DNA from: Symbiodinium natans
Lineage: Eukaryota > Sar > Dinophyceae > Suessiales > Symbiodiniaceae
Length of the DNA stretch: 29,871 nucleotides
Assembly (NCBI GenBank): GCA_905221605.1
Contig: CAJNDS010002241.1
Coordinates: forward strand, 529,820-559,690
Direction of reading: 5' to 3'
Both the position numbers and the translations under genes were made by a program. Of the stretch, positions 18,431 through 25,783 are shown one piece after another (the first letter of the stretch is position 1; each line of letters starts with the position of its first letter). Under the pieces are notes generated by a model, which saw nothing but the letters and a program-made list of their open reading frames with translations, was not told the origin of the DNA and searched no databases.

Positions 18431-18925
18431 TATAGCATTAGTATTAGTAATCCCTTCCCCCCAATATTAATACCCCCCTAACATAGAAAACCCCTGGCCC
18501 AAAATCCCGATCCCGTGCCTGTCCCTATTAAAGCCTCGCCAGAGAGAGGGGGGGGGTTAGGTTAGGGGGGGGGGGGGGGGGGGGTGGTTTCGGAAGCCTG
18601 AGCTGAAATATGAACCTTTCCCAAACCTAAACCTTTAGGGCTTAAGGTTTTCCCTAAACCCTCAAACCAACCAACAACCTGAAGCTCTCTCCCAGCCCTC
18701 CCTTCCCTCCCAATCATTTCGCAGCACGTAGCTGTCTAGGCTTAGGCGGCTGCTGAGCCAGCATGCTACAACTAAGGACGGGCTGGTTTTTCGGACACAC
18801 GACAAGAAGCCCCCCTAATACTAAAAACCTTCTGGGTTTTTTTATACAAGGGAGCGGGGGGGGGGGGGAGGGGGGGCCTTTAATATTAGGGGGAAGGGAT
18901 TATTAGCATTAGTATTCGTATTCGT
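18431..18925. mobile_element. Possible non-autonomous element with inverted ends, family E
   Basis: The left end TAGCATTAGTATTAGTAATC then CCTTCCCCCCAATATTAATA is mirrored at the right end by TAATATTAGGGGGAAGGGAT then TATTAGCATTAGTATTCG: about 37 bp of imperfect inverted repeat, about 410 bp apart. The interior has long G runs and a possible minus-strand frame at its right edge, and no transposase. Confidence 0.55.
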
Positions 18926-19565
18926 TGGGTGAGGCATTGGGCAGCCCGTTTGTACCAGACCAGCCCGTCAATGGTCTGGAGGCCTGCAGCCTTTGGATTT
19001 CAGGGAACTGAAGGGATAAGGGATAAGGGTTTAGGGTTTAGGGTTTAGAGCTTTAGAGCTGCTAAATTTCAGGTCCCCACCCCCCACCCCCCACAAGAGA
19101 TTGTGACAGCGGCGACCGATGAGCAAGTGACAGTTGGCCCAGAACAGTCAGGGTTTAGGCATTGGGGTTTCGAATTTTAGGCTGGCCCTGAACTTCCTGA
19201 ACCCTCAACCGTAGGGTTTAGGGTTTAGGGTTTAGGGTTTAGGGTTTAGGGTTTAGGGTTTAGGGTTTAGGGTTTAGGGTTTAGGGTTTAGCCGAAGGCC
19301 CTGAACCCTAAACCACACAAATCAATCCCCTTGAACATTCAAGTTTTTTAAAAACCTAAACCCTAAACCTTCATCTCCCTAAACCCTAAACCCTAAATTC
19401 TCACTCTTAACTTTAAACCCCGAAAGCTTCAAGTCCCAGAACCTTCACAACCGCAAGCCCTAAACGTTTTAGGGTTTAAAACCCTCAAGACTCTTGTTGG
19501 GCTTTTTCTGGCGAACTCAAAACGTTTCTATCTGTGGTTAGGGTTTGTGGGGGTAAGGGTGGGGC
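18926..19565. other. Last host stretch before the viral block
   Basis: A minus frame at 18983-18920 after GGCTGCAG reads LQTIDGLVWYKRAAQCLTQ and may be an exon. A + frame at 19090-19150 reads IVTAATDEQVTVGPEQS and ends at G|GTTTAGG. A pure G-rich array of about eleven units lies at 19213-19290. The rest (19300-19550) is degenerate CCCTAAA-like sequence with no gene. Confidence 0.4.
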
Positions 19566-19660
19566 GGGGGGGGGGGGGGGGGGGGGGGGCATATAGCTAG
19601 ACTCCTTGACGCCCTAGTTCAACACCCGTCCTCCCAAATATCCCGCCAAAAAAATTAATT
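19566..19660. other. Junction between repeat-rich host DNA and A+T-rich viral DNA
   Basis: A G run of about 25 (to 19589) is followed by about 60 bases of mixed sequence, and from 19647 by A+T-rich DNA that continues to the window end. No telomere-like unit occurs to the right. A target-site duplication or the usual terminal inverted repeat of a polinton cannot be checked without the other end. Confidence 0.6.
19609..19620. repeat. 12-bp inverted repeat, left arm
   Basis: ACGCCCTAGTTC here is the exact reverse complement of GAACTAGGGCGT at 20320-20331. The arms bracket the zinc-finger gene and the C-rich repeat block. Confidence 0.5.
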
Positions 19661-19684
19661 CATATTATAAGCTCATAATATGAA
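19661..19684. terminator. Palindrome at the 3' end of the zinc-finger gene
   Basis: TCATATTATAAGCTCATAAT followed by ATGA is nearly self-complementary and lies immediately downstream of the minus-strand stop codon. Its position fits a transcription end or RNA-stabilising hairpin. Confidence 0.4.
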
Positions 19685-20104
19685 CTAATCCGCCTCAATC
19701 ATTTTCATTTTATCCATATGCTTATTCGTTTTCTTATGTTTCGCAAGATTACATTTCCGAACCTCGCAATCACAAACATCACAGCGAACCACCAAAGAAT
19801 TATACAATCTTTTTTCATCCCTGTGCTTCTCACGATATTCTTTATTCCGTAAAGCAATCTCCTCCTTGTTCCTCTCACGGTAATTTGACTTCCATTCATC
19901 AACCTTTGCCTTGTTCATTGTCCTATAATCTCGCATATATTCTATACACCGCCTACAAGACATATAACCCTCGTCAAAATGTTCAATGTTCCTATAACGC
20001 TTACACGTAGAACAAAATTTCCTTCCCTCTTCAATCTGCTCCATTCTCCTAATAATACAAAGACACTTTCTCTTTAAACTAAAATCAGAAATTGAACTAT
20101 ACAT
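19685..20104 (-). CDS. Zinc-ribbon / C-terminal zinc-finger protein
   Basis: From the ATG at 20104 the product has 139 residues (119 if the ATG at 20044 is used; the frame upstream of 20104 has only a TTG start). A zinc ribbon is formed by C31-x2-C34 and C50-x2-C53 (KFCSTCKRYRNIEHFDEG). A charged linker (residues 60-100, YRERNKEEIALRNKEYREKH) resembles the repeat of the two GIY-YIG proteins farther right. A C-terminal finger C108-x2-C111...H123-x5-H129 follows. It is probably nucleic-acid binding. Ribbon-plus-charged-linker proteins are common in algal DNA viruses, with no settled function. It lies at the host/virus junction but has viral-like A+T content, so it is likely part of the viral block. 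Confidence 0.65.
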   Translation of the reverse strand: MYSSISDFSLKRKCLCIIRRMEQIEEGRKFCSTCKRYRNIEHFDEGYMSCRRCIEYMRDYRTMNKAKVDEWKSNYRERNKEEIALRNKEYREKHRDEKRLYNSLVVRCDVCDCEVRKCNLAKHKKTNKHMDKMKMIEAD

Positions 20105-20331
20105 TTCAATTATCCTATACCCCAAACATCCAAAAGCCCCAACCAAACAATCTTACCCAATTATCCTATACCCTCAACTTCCAAAAGCCCCAACCAAAAA
20201 CCCTTACCAATTCTCCTATCAACCCCAAACCCCCAATACCAAAGCCCCTAACCCCAATCTTCCCCAAACCCCACCAAGGCGAACCCAACCCAACAATCTT
20301 ACCCAAACCCCCTGTCCGCGAACTAGGGCGT
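20105..20331. repeat. C-rich intergenic block with a duplicated 52-bp unit
   Basis: A unit AATTATCCTATACCC...TCCAAAAGCCCCAACCAA occurs at about 20107 and 20159, with a degraded third copy from about 20211 (AATTCTCCTATCAACCCCAA). On the minus strand it is G-rich (GGTTGGGGCTTTTGG) and lies just upstream of the zinc-finger gene. It differs in base composition from all other viral spacers. No gene; the proline-rich frame across it is a composition artefact. Confidence 0.7.
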
Positions 20332-20344
20332 GAACCTTATTTAA

Positions 20345-20369
20345 TTTTCATAATTAATTATTATGAAAA
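20345..20369. terminator. Palindrome downstream of the 77-residue finger gene
   Basis: TTTTCATAAT and ATTATGAAAA form a perfect 10-bp stem around a 5-base loop, directly after the minus-strand stop codon at 20370. Confidence 0.5.
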
Positions 20370-20603
20370 CTAATCTTCAAAATGAACCCTGTAACTAACA
20401 ATTATGTTTTCCATTCTCTCATCTAGCTCTCTCAATTTATCTGTTTTATTCATAACTTTCATAATTTCTCTTTCTCGTTCTATTTCTTCCATCTTCTGCT
20501 TATGCATTTTGCTATTCAGGTGCCTACTCAAAAATTTGTATTTATGAATAACTTTATCACATAACATACAACGATGATTTACATATAAAGATACGTTTTC
20601 CAT
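20370..20603 (-). CDS. Small C2H2-type finger protein with coiled coil
   Basis: 77 residues. The finger C12-x2-C15-x12-H28-x5-H34 (RCMLCDKVIHKYKFLSRH) has the same spacing as the C-terminal finger of the 19685 gene and of the first GIY-YIG protein. Residues 36-70 are strongly charged and heptad-like (EEIEREREIMKVMNK), probably a coiled coil. It follows the zinc-ribbon gene at 20630 by 26 bp in the same direction. The two together have the ribbon-then-finger order seen in the single 19685 protein. Function unknown. Confidence 0.65.
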   Translation of the reverse strand: MENVSLYVNHRCMLCDKVIHKYKFLSRHLNSKMHKQKMEEIEREREIMKVMNKTDKLRELDERMENIIVSYRVHFED

Positions 20604-20629
20604 TACTACAATCTTTATTCAACATTTGT

Positions 20630-20878
20630 TTAACGCTCATCTAATTCCTCTGCTATAATCCTATCCTGAGCCAGAAGTAAATGTTTTATATGATACATAT
20701 GCGACATCTCTAAACATCTTCTACACGTTTTATTCATACGACCGTTTTTCGTCTTATGCTTAAACTCTGACAAGTTCTTAAATCCACCACACTTTCCACA
20801 TTGCTTATTTATTTTACCTTCGTCTCCTGTTATTCTAGGCTTTTCATTAAAATCAATATTAAAATCTTCTTTCTTCAT
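20630..20878 (-). CDS. Small zinc-ribbon protein
   Basis: 82 residues. C27-x2-C30 and C52-x2-C55 (QCGKCGGFKNLSEFKHK, then TCRRCLE) form the same ribbon type as in the 19685 protein. The start is fixed by an ATG preceded by A+T-rich AATATA. There is no other domain. It is likely co-transcribed with its neighbours on the minus strand (gaps of 26 and 11 bp). Confidence 0.65.
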   Translation of the reverse strand: MKKEDFNIDFNEKPRITGDEGKINKQCGKCGGFKNLSEFKHKTKNGRMNKTCRRCLEMSHMYHIKHLLLAQDRIIAEELDER

Positions 20879-20889
20879 ATTATATTATT

Positions 20890-21273
20890 TTACAAACTTA
20901 TTATCACTTTTTGCAACTTTACTTCTTCAACGTCCTTCTTTATTTCTTCAACAGATGTTTCCAGCTTATCAACTCTTTCTTCCAGTTCTTCCGGCGTAAC
21001 ACCTTTTGACCCCCATCCATTATCGCATATCTCAACGCTTCCGCTTTGTAAAACACTCTCCGGCTTGAAAATTTCATCAGGTGAAGTATGTCTTCCAGAA
21101 CCGAACTTAATATTTCTCCTGTCTTCAATGGTGTTAGTTGTTGTTACATTGTTTTCTGTGGTTGTTTTCGTTTCCTTATGATAAAACTGTTTTTTACATC
21201 TACACGGAATGCAAGAGATACCTTTTGTATCAATGCGAAATCCGTTCTTATCAGACTTACCGTCATCACTCAT
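20890..21273 (-). CDS. Unknown protein with C-terminal coiled coil
   Basis: 127 residues. An N-terminal CIPCRC motif (C21, C24, C26) and basic stretch are followed by a threonine/asparagine-rich segment (40-50), an unrecognised middle (SGRHTSPDEIFKPESVL) and a heptad-patterned C-terminus from about 95 (LEERVDKLETSVEEIKKDVE). It could be a trimeric or dimeric structural or adaptor protein. It is divergent from the packaging ATPase gene across a 215-bp spacer. Confidence 0.6.
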   Translation of the reverse strand: MSDDGKSDKNGFRIDTKGISCIPCRCKKQFYHKETKTTTENNVTTTNTIEDRRNIKFGSGRHTSPDEIFKPESVLQSGSVEICDNGWGSKGVTPEELEERVDKLETSVEEIKKDVEEVKLQKVIISL

Positions 21274-21280
21274 TATATTA

Positions 21281-21304
21281 TTAATAATTAAAAATAATTA
21301 TTAA
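21281..21304. promoter_or_regulatory. Perfect palindrome upstream of the 127-residue gene
   Basis: TTAATAATTA, four A, TAATTATTAA: a 10-bp perfect stem 8 bp upstream of the minus-strand ATG at 21273. It is one of a series of similar palindromes at viral gene borders. Confidence 0.5.
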
Positions 21305-21488
21305 CAATTGCTTTAAGATTTAATGGTGTTGTTCCTGCTTCAACAAACGAATTCTGAATTAGATGTTATAATGTCTTACTCTGTTCGCTAGTAAGTATTT
21401 ATAACAGTATAGAATATTGACAGGGGGGCTCGCAACGGGTGACAATAAACACCATCATTTAATAGAAATTAATTTCTAAATATTATTA
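21305..21488. promoter_or_regulatory. Divergent spacer before the packaging ATPase
   Basis: 184 bp without a gene. It contains a short G+C-rich patch (GGGGGGCTCGCAACGGGTGA at about 21423) standing out from A+T-rich flanks, and TATTATTA just before the ATPase ATG. It must hold the promoters for both directions; no known viral box is certain. Confidence 0.4.
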
Positions 21489-22292
21489 ATGAGTAATATT
21501 CCAATAGTAAAAGCATATAAAACAAAAGAATACGCATTCACACAAAGTAAATACGACGTTGCTCCACGAATTCCTTTCTCAATGGTTATAACAGGTCAGT
21601 CGGGGTCTGGTAAAACCGTTCTTCTTTCCAATTTAATATTAGACATTTATAAAGGTTGTTTTAGTCGTATCTTCATATGGTCTAGTTCTATTGATTTAGA
21701 CCCAGTTTGGACACCTGTGAAGAAATATATTGAAAATGATTTAAATGTTGATACAAAGAAGGAGAAAGTTTATTTTGACACATTCAACATTGACGAAATG
21801 CAAAAGGTTTTAGATCTGCAACATAAGATTAATGAATATCAAAAGAAGAATGGATTTAATAAATTGTATTCAGTGCTCTTTTTGGTAGATGACTTCATAG
21901 ATCAGGCGAGTTTTGCAAAACATAATAATTTACTGAATGCTCTTTATATCAAAGCCCGCCATTTCGGGGTGAATATAATCAGTTCATCGCAAAAGTATAA
22001 CGGATTAAGCACGACTATAAGGACAAATTCAAGACAATTAATATTTTTTAAATTAAGAAACTATAAAGAAGTGGAGAGTGTTTTAGATGAATTAGCAGGT
22101 GTTTTAATCAGTAAAAAAGCAATGTCAGATATGAAGAGCCTACATCAAGCAAAGCAACTTTTATTAGAGATTTACAATATTGCCACAGAAGAACCTTTTA
22201 GCTTTCTTTTTGTCAATTTAATGCAACCTGATATAAATAAAATGTTTATGGTGAGATTTGAAAAATATATTGCAATTGACCACAGTGAATAA
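21489..22292 (+). CDS. Genome-packaging ATPase, FtsK/HerA superfamily (A32-like)
   Basis: 267 residues, the usual size for polinton-like and virophage packaging ATPases. Walker A is GQSGSGKT (residues 36-43), with the lysine at 42. Walker B is LFLVDDF with acidic residues at 134-135. The downstream NIISSSQKY (163-170) fits the sensor/glutamine motif, and TIRTNSRQ (177-183) fits the conserved arginine region of A32-type enzymes. In this family the ATPase pumps the DNA genome into preformed capsids. It is one of three morphogenesis genes shared by nearly all PLVs, and the others (capsid and penton) are present here. The gene is transcribed rightward and converges on the fiber gene 43 bp later. 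Confidence 0.9.
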   Translation: MSNIPIVKAYKTKEYAFTQSKYDVAPRIPFSMVITGQSGSGKTVLLSNLILDIYKGCFSRIFIWSSSIDLDPVWTPVKKYIENDLNVDTKKEKVYFDTFNIDEMQKVLDLQHKINEYQKKNGFNKLYSVLFLVDDFIDQASFAKHNNLLNALYIKARHFGVNIISSSQKYNGLSTTIRTNSRQLIFFKLRNYKEVESVLDELAGVLISKKAMSDMKSLHQAKQLLLEIYNIATEEPFSFLFVNLMQPDINKMFMVRFEKYIAIDHSE

Positions 22293-22305
22293 ACGTTTAA
22301 AGATT

Positions 22306-22333
22306 AATAATATTATTTAACCATAATATTATT
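22306..22333. terminator. Palindrome between convergent ATPase and fiber genes
   Basis: AATAATATTA and TAATATTATT form a perfect 10-bp stem with an 8-base loop. It lies in the 43-bp gap where two genes converge, the expected place for a bidirectional transcript end. Confidence 0.6.
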
Positions 22334-22335
22334 TA

Positions 22336-24903
22336 TCATTTTCCTTTAATTTCATTCTTCAACTTTGTTATTTCTCCTTTCATTGTTGCCATTTCTTTTT
22401 TCATTGTTTTCACTAAATCTTTTAATTCTTCTACTTCATTCATTGTTGCCTGTAAAGCACTCCATAAAATTGGCGTAGTTGTTGTATAATCGAATTTTAA
22501 ATATCCATCTTTGCCTTCTTTAACTATATTTTGCCATTCTTCTGGCATCTTCTTCGTTTCCATAAAATCATTAGCAATAAACCCAACACACGATTTACCT
22601 TGTTGTCTGTTATCAATAAAATGATATGTTTTTGGAACAATGTATTTAACTAATTCCACTGCCTTTTTTTGGTTAAGTTCCTTAATATCTTTTTTCAATC
22701 GTTTATCAGAACTTGGAATTAAAGACCCAGTATATTCAATATCTCCATTAACGAGAATACCACTTGGTGAAATTGAAAATACATCATTTGATACTGAAAC
22801 ACTACCAAAATAAAATGCATATTCGCCACCTGCATCGGTATTTAAAAACTGTATCTGGTCTACGGTGCTTATTGTTTCTTGTGTTAATTCTAAATTATTC
22901 ATCTTAACTTTACCATCTGTTATTTTAATTTCTGGCGTTGATGATTCTAAACCAACTGTTAAATTAATATCACCTAATGTATCGCCATTTCTAACAAATA
23001 ATTTATATTGACCGTCCAACACTTCTTTTAATTCGCTACTATTTTGAAACATAAAACGCCCCCAACTAACAACATCGCTTTCACCAACGATATTTCCTAT
23101 GCTATTAAAAGTAAGATTATTTGTAACTGCTCTGTTTAATGTTATTCCGTTAGTGTCATTTAACTGGACTGCTATTGTTCCTGTTGTAGGATCGGTCGTT
23201 CTATCAGTTTGAAGACTAAAATTAATTTCTTCTGTTGATATTACATTCAATGAATTATTAACGTCTGCTCTTTGAAATATTCTTCCATCAGTGCTTAATA
23301 ACTGTTGTCCTAAAAATGTTGCGTCATTTTCCACTCTCGTTTCGTTAAAATTACTTACACCGCCTACTGTTAAATGATATGAAAAATTATACGCTCTTCC
23401 TATTCCTACTGTTGCTGTTGTTGTGCTTCCAATGCGTAATCTATAATCGCCTCCTGTGTCGTGTAAAATCATTTCCGTTCCGTTTGCTGGATTACTCGGG
23501 TTCATACATCTAAAATTTCTGTTCTTAAATTCAAATACTCCTTGTGTGTCCCTAATTCTTAAATTATAATTAGCATCTCCACTATTTCTAAACATATCAA
23601 ACCCCGCTGTAGGTAGTAGAATATCACCTGTTGAATTTGTTAAATCTAAATTACCTCTAAAATCTGTATCTTTATAAAAAACTGTTTTACTATTTGCTTT
23701 ATCACATTCTAAATGTGTATTAGTATCTCCATCTGTTGCTGTTCCTGTCATTAATCTTAAAGCGTCTTCATCAGTTCTAATATCCAGCGATGTATTAACT
23801 TTCGTAGCATTTACATATCTGTCTAATGTTGTGTTCGCATCCGTAAATTCCATTAAACCATTTACTCTTAAATTTTGTCTAACAATAGCACTATCTACAA
23901 CATCTAGTGTATAACCACCTGTTAATGTATTTGCTCCTGTATCTACTAATAATGAATGTGATTTAACATATTGATTAGCATTATTATTTAGATTTAATAT
24001 TCTACCTGTATCATCAACAGAATTATAACAATCAATACTGTCATTATTAAAGGTAAAATAATTATCAGTGTTCCGAACCGTAAAAGATAAATTAGCGTCT
24101 GCTGTATTTTCTACTACTAGACCACCTGCCGGTGTTTCTATCTTTCCTGACATTTTATAACCTGCATTATTATTTGTTAAATCTAATTGTTTAATAGCAT
24201 CGTCTGATGTATTGTTACAAAATATTTTATCTCCTTGTAAAGTTATATAACTCGTTGCATTTTTAAACTCTGCTAAAACTTTATCACCCCCGCCTGTTTG
24301 ATTACTAAATACCAACCCTGCTACTGGACTTATATTTACTGTTGAATTATTTAACGTTAAACCGCTATGAATAACGGTCGGGGCGCTACAATCAATAATA
24401 GGATTAGCACTAAATCTATTAGTAAAATCACTTAACGGAACTCTTAAAGCAAGCAAGTTATCTATTTCCGTTGTTGTATAGGTGTCGCCTCCTCCCGCTC
24501 CCGCTATTAAGGTATCCACCTCGCCTTTATTGTAGAAATTTGTTGCTAATAATGTATTATTTTGATAATTAGTAGTTAAATTAGTGTCTATTTGTGTGGA
24601 TGTATAATAATTCGTAAAAGTTGTGTCTATTTCTGTTTTATTGTAAAAGGTGCTCGTTAAGGTGGCGTTTGTTTGGTAGTCTGTGTTTAATAAATGTGTT
24701 ATTGAACTAATATTCTGAAAGTTTTGAAGCTGTTTCGTGTTTAAAACTGCTATGTCTGCGGTGTTTGTTGCTATGTCCGTTGTGTTTGCTGTGTTGATGC
24801 TGGTCAGTTCAGATTTAGAAGCAAACAACTGTGAAATGTCCGTTCCACCGACAATAACATTATCTGCTGTAAGTGTATTTGTGTTGTTTAAAGTAAGAAC
24901 CAT
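22336..24903 (-). CDS. Fiber/tail-spike protein with C-terminal S74 chaperone
   Basis: 855 residues, the largest gene here. The N-terminus (to about 150) has repeated Y-N/T-K-x-E-I/V-D-T motifs (YNKTEIDTTF, YYTSTQIDTN, YNKGEVDTL), typical of trimeric coiled or beta fibers. The middle is a long asparagine/threonine/glycine-rich beta-repeat region (LDLTNNNAGYK, LNLNNNANQYV). From about 731, PSSDKRLKKDI begins an intramolecular chaperone of the peptidase S74 (endosialidase) type; the serine of SDKRLKKDI, about 732, is the expected self-cleavage position. A terminal coiled coil (EVEELKDLVKTMKKEMATMK) completes the fold. In this family the chaperone trimerises the spike and then cuts itself off. 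Likely role: host-cell attachment fiber of the virion. Confidence 0.85.
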   Translation of the reverse strand: MVLTLNNTNTLTADNVIVGGTDISQLFASKSELTSINTANTTDIATNTADIAVLNTKQLQNFQNISSITHLLNTDYQTNATLTSTFYNKTEIDTTFTNYYTSTQIDTNLTTNYQNNTLLATNFYNKGEVDTLIAGAGGGDTYTTTEIDNLLALRVPLSDFTNRFSANPIIDCSAPTVIHSGLTLNNSTVNISPVAGLVFSNQTGGGDKVLAEFKNATSYITLQGDKIFCNNTSDDAIKQLDLTNNNAGYKMSGKIETPAGGLVVENTADANLSFTVRNTDNYFTFNNDSIDCYNSVDDTGRILNLNNNANQYVKSHSLLVDTGANTLTGGYTLDVVDSAIVRQNLRVNGLMEFTDANTTLDRYVNATKVNTSLDIRTDEDALRLMTGTATDGDTNTHLECDKANSKTVFYKDTDFRGNLDLTNSTGDILLPTAGFDMFRNSGDANYNLRIRDTQGVFEFKNRNFRCMNPSNPANGTEMILHDTGGDYRLRIGSTTTATVGIGRAYNFSYHLTVGGVSNFNETRVENDATFLGQQLLSTDGRIFQRADVNNSLNVISTEEINFSLQTDRTTDPTTGTIAVQLNDTNGITLNRAVTNNLTFNSIGNIVGESDVVSWGRFMFQNSSELKEVLDGQYKLFVRNGDTLGDINLTVGLESSTPEIKITDGKVKMNNLELTQETISTVDQIQFLNTDAGGEYAFYFGSVSVSNDVFSISPSGILVNGDIEYTGSLIPSSDKRLKKDIKELNQKKAVELVKYIVPKTYHFIDNRQQGKSCVGFIANDFMETKKMPEEWQNIVKEGKDGYLKFDYTTTTPILWSALQATMNEVEELKDLVKTMKKEMATMKGEITKLKNEIKGK

Positions 24904-24905
24904 TA

Positions 24906-24933
24906 TTAAATTAATTTAGATAATTAATTTAAC
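24906..24933. promoter_or_regulatory. Palindrome between fiber and GIY-YIG genes
   Basis: TTAAATTAA and TTAATTTAA form a 9-bp perfect stem, within the 39-bp spacer just upstream of the fiber ATG and downstream of the GIY-YIG stop. It may end one transcript and start the next. Confidence 0.45.
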
Positions 24934-24942
24934 AATGTTAAT

Positions 24943-25734
24943 TTAATTTTCGTTTTGTTGGTTTAGATATGTTTGATGTCTTTGTCTTTTTATATGTCTT
25001 GAAATACTACCTTTACATATAACTTCTCCACATTCACAAGTTATTTTTTCCTTTGCTCTCTCGTTGTTGTTTTTTATAAGCTTGTCCTTATTTCTTTCAT
25101 AGTAGTCTTTTTTGCGTTGTTTATCTGCTTCTTGGTTGTCTTCTATATAGGCTTTTGATTTGGCTTTTACATAGTCTTTATTTCTTTCATAGTAGTCTTT
25201 CTTCCGCTCTTTTATTAAATCTTGGTTATTTTCCCTATAACCTTTTCCGTATGCCTGTATTTTGTCCTTGTTTTGTTCGTAATAATCTTTCTTTTGTTGT
25301 TTGACCTTGTCAGGGTTCTCTTCTCTGTATTTCTTCGCCTTTTCATTAATTTCTTCCTTATGCTCTTGATAATGTTGTTTCTTCCATTCTTGTATATGTT
25401 CTTTATTGTCTTCCTTCCATTCTTTAACAGTTCTCGTTTCTATTCTCTTGTTTAATGTTGCCATTTCTCTTATGTAATGCTTTTCTCTTGCCCTTAACTC
25501 ATCATTATTTTCACAAGGGTAGTTCTCAATTAGTTCTATGTAGAAGTTCTCTACACCTAACTCGTTCATTTTCTGATACAATGGTATAGTTTTATCTCTT
25601 TCATTGTTCATACTTGATTTATGTTTTACCCATCTTTTAGACAAGTATTTTTCACAACTGCTTCCTACATAAATATCATCAGTTATATTATTTCTAATGC
25701 AATAGATTTTCCCGTTCTTATAATCACGGCTCAT
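24943..25734 (-). CDS. GIY-YIG endonuclease with charged repeats and C-terminal finger
   Basis: 263 residues from the ATG at 25734 (two codons upstream to 25740 read GTG-ATA and are not needed). GIY-YIG core: GKIYCI (8-13), DIYVGSS (20-26), R34 and H38, then the ELRAREKHYI motif with the metal-binding glutamate near residue 87. The linker is four 30-residue repeats (KKDYYERNKDYVKAKSKAY type), visible in DNA as a 90-bp period at 25091, 25181, 25271 and 25361. The C-terminus is a finger CECG...RH-x5-H. It probably acts as a homing-type or DNA-processing nuclease. It sits between fiber and capsid genes and reads the same way. Confidence 0.85.
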   Translation of the reverse strand: MSRDYKNGKIYCIRNNITDDIYVGSSCEKYLSKRWVKHKSSMNNERDKTIPLYQKMNELGVENFYIELIENYPCENNDELRAREKHYIREMATLNKRIETRTVKEWKEDNKEHIQEWKKQHYQEHKEEINEKAKKYREENPDKVKQQKKDYYEQNKDKIQAYGKGYRENNQDLIKERKKDYYERNKDYVKAKSKAYIEDNQEADKQRKKDYYERNKDKLIKNNNERAKEKITCECGEVICKGSISRHIKRQRHQTYLNQQNEN

Positions 25735-25783
25735 TATCACTACTTACTATACACAACTATTCTTTAAGCGTTTTTACTCCTTT

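Larger units (their letters stand above)
1..19565. repeat. Host region laced with telomere-type TTTAGGG repeats in both orientations
   Basis: Arrays of TTTAGGG (G-rich on +) or CCCTAAA (C-rich on +), from two to more than twenty units, recur every few hundred bases. Many units are degenerate (TTTGGGG, TTCAGGG, TTTAGGGG, CCCTGAA). Orientation switches repeatedly, so this is not one terminal telomere. Between arrays lie unique islands of 50-150 bp, treated below as candidate exons, and short inverted-repeat elements. Long G or C runs occur near 1078, 3242, 6260, 9175, 18564, 18855 and 19566. TTTAGGG is the telomere unit of plants, many algae, dinoflagellates and apicomplexan relatives. Stretches of this region not listed separately hold only degenerate repeat and short unique sequence in which I see no further feature. 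Confidence 0.9.

Noticed and set aside
1-19565. A true chromosome end (terminal telomere)
   Set aside because: Arrays alternate in orientation, are short and interrupted by unique DNA, and none runs to the window edge as a single tract.
20092-20373. Proline-rich + strand protein
   Set aside because: It is the translation of the C-rich direct repeat and crosses gene ends; composition alone keeps it open.
20801-21181. A + strand membrane-like protein of 126 residues
   Set aside because: It is antisense to two better-supported minus-strand genes; the phenylalanine/serine-rich content mirrors lysine/glutamate codons.
25222-25455. A hydrophobic + strand ORF inside the first GIY-YIG gene
   Set aside because: Antisense shadow of the lysine-rich repeat linker; likewise 27564-27908 and 24737-24919.
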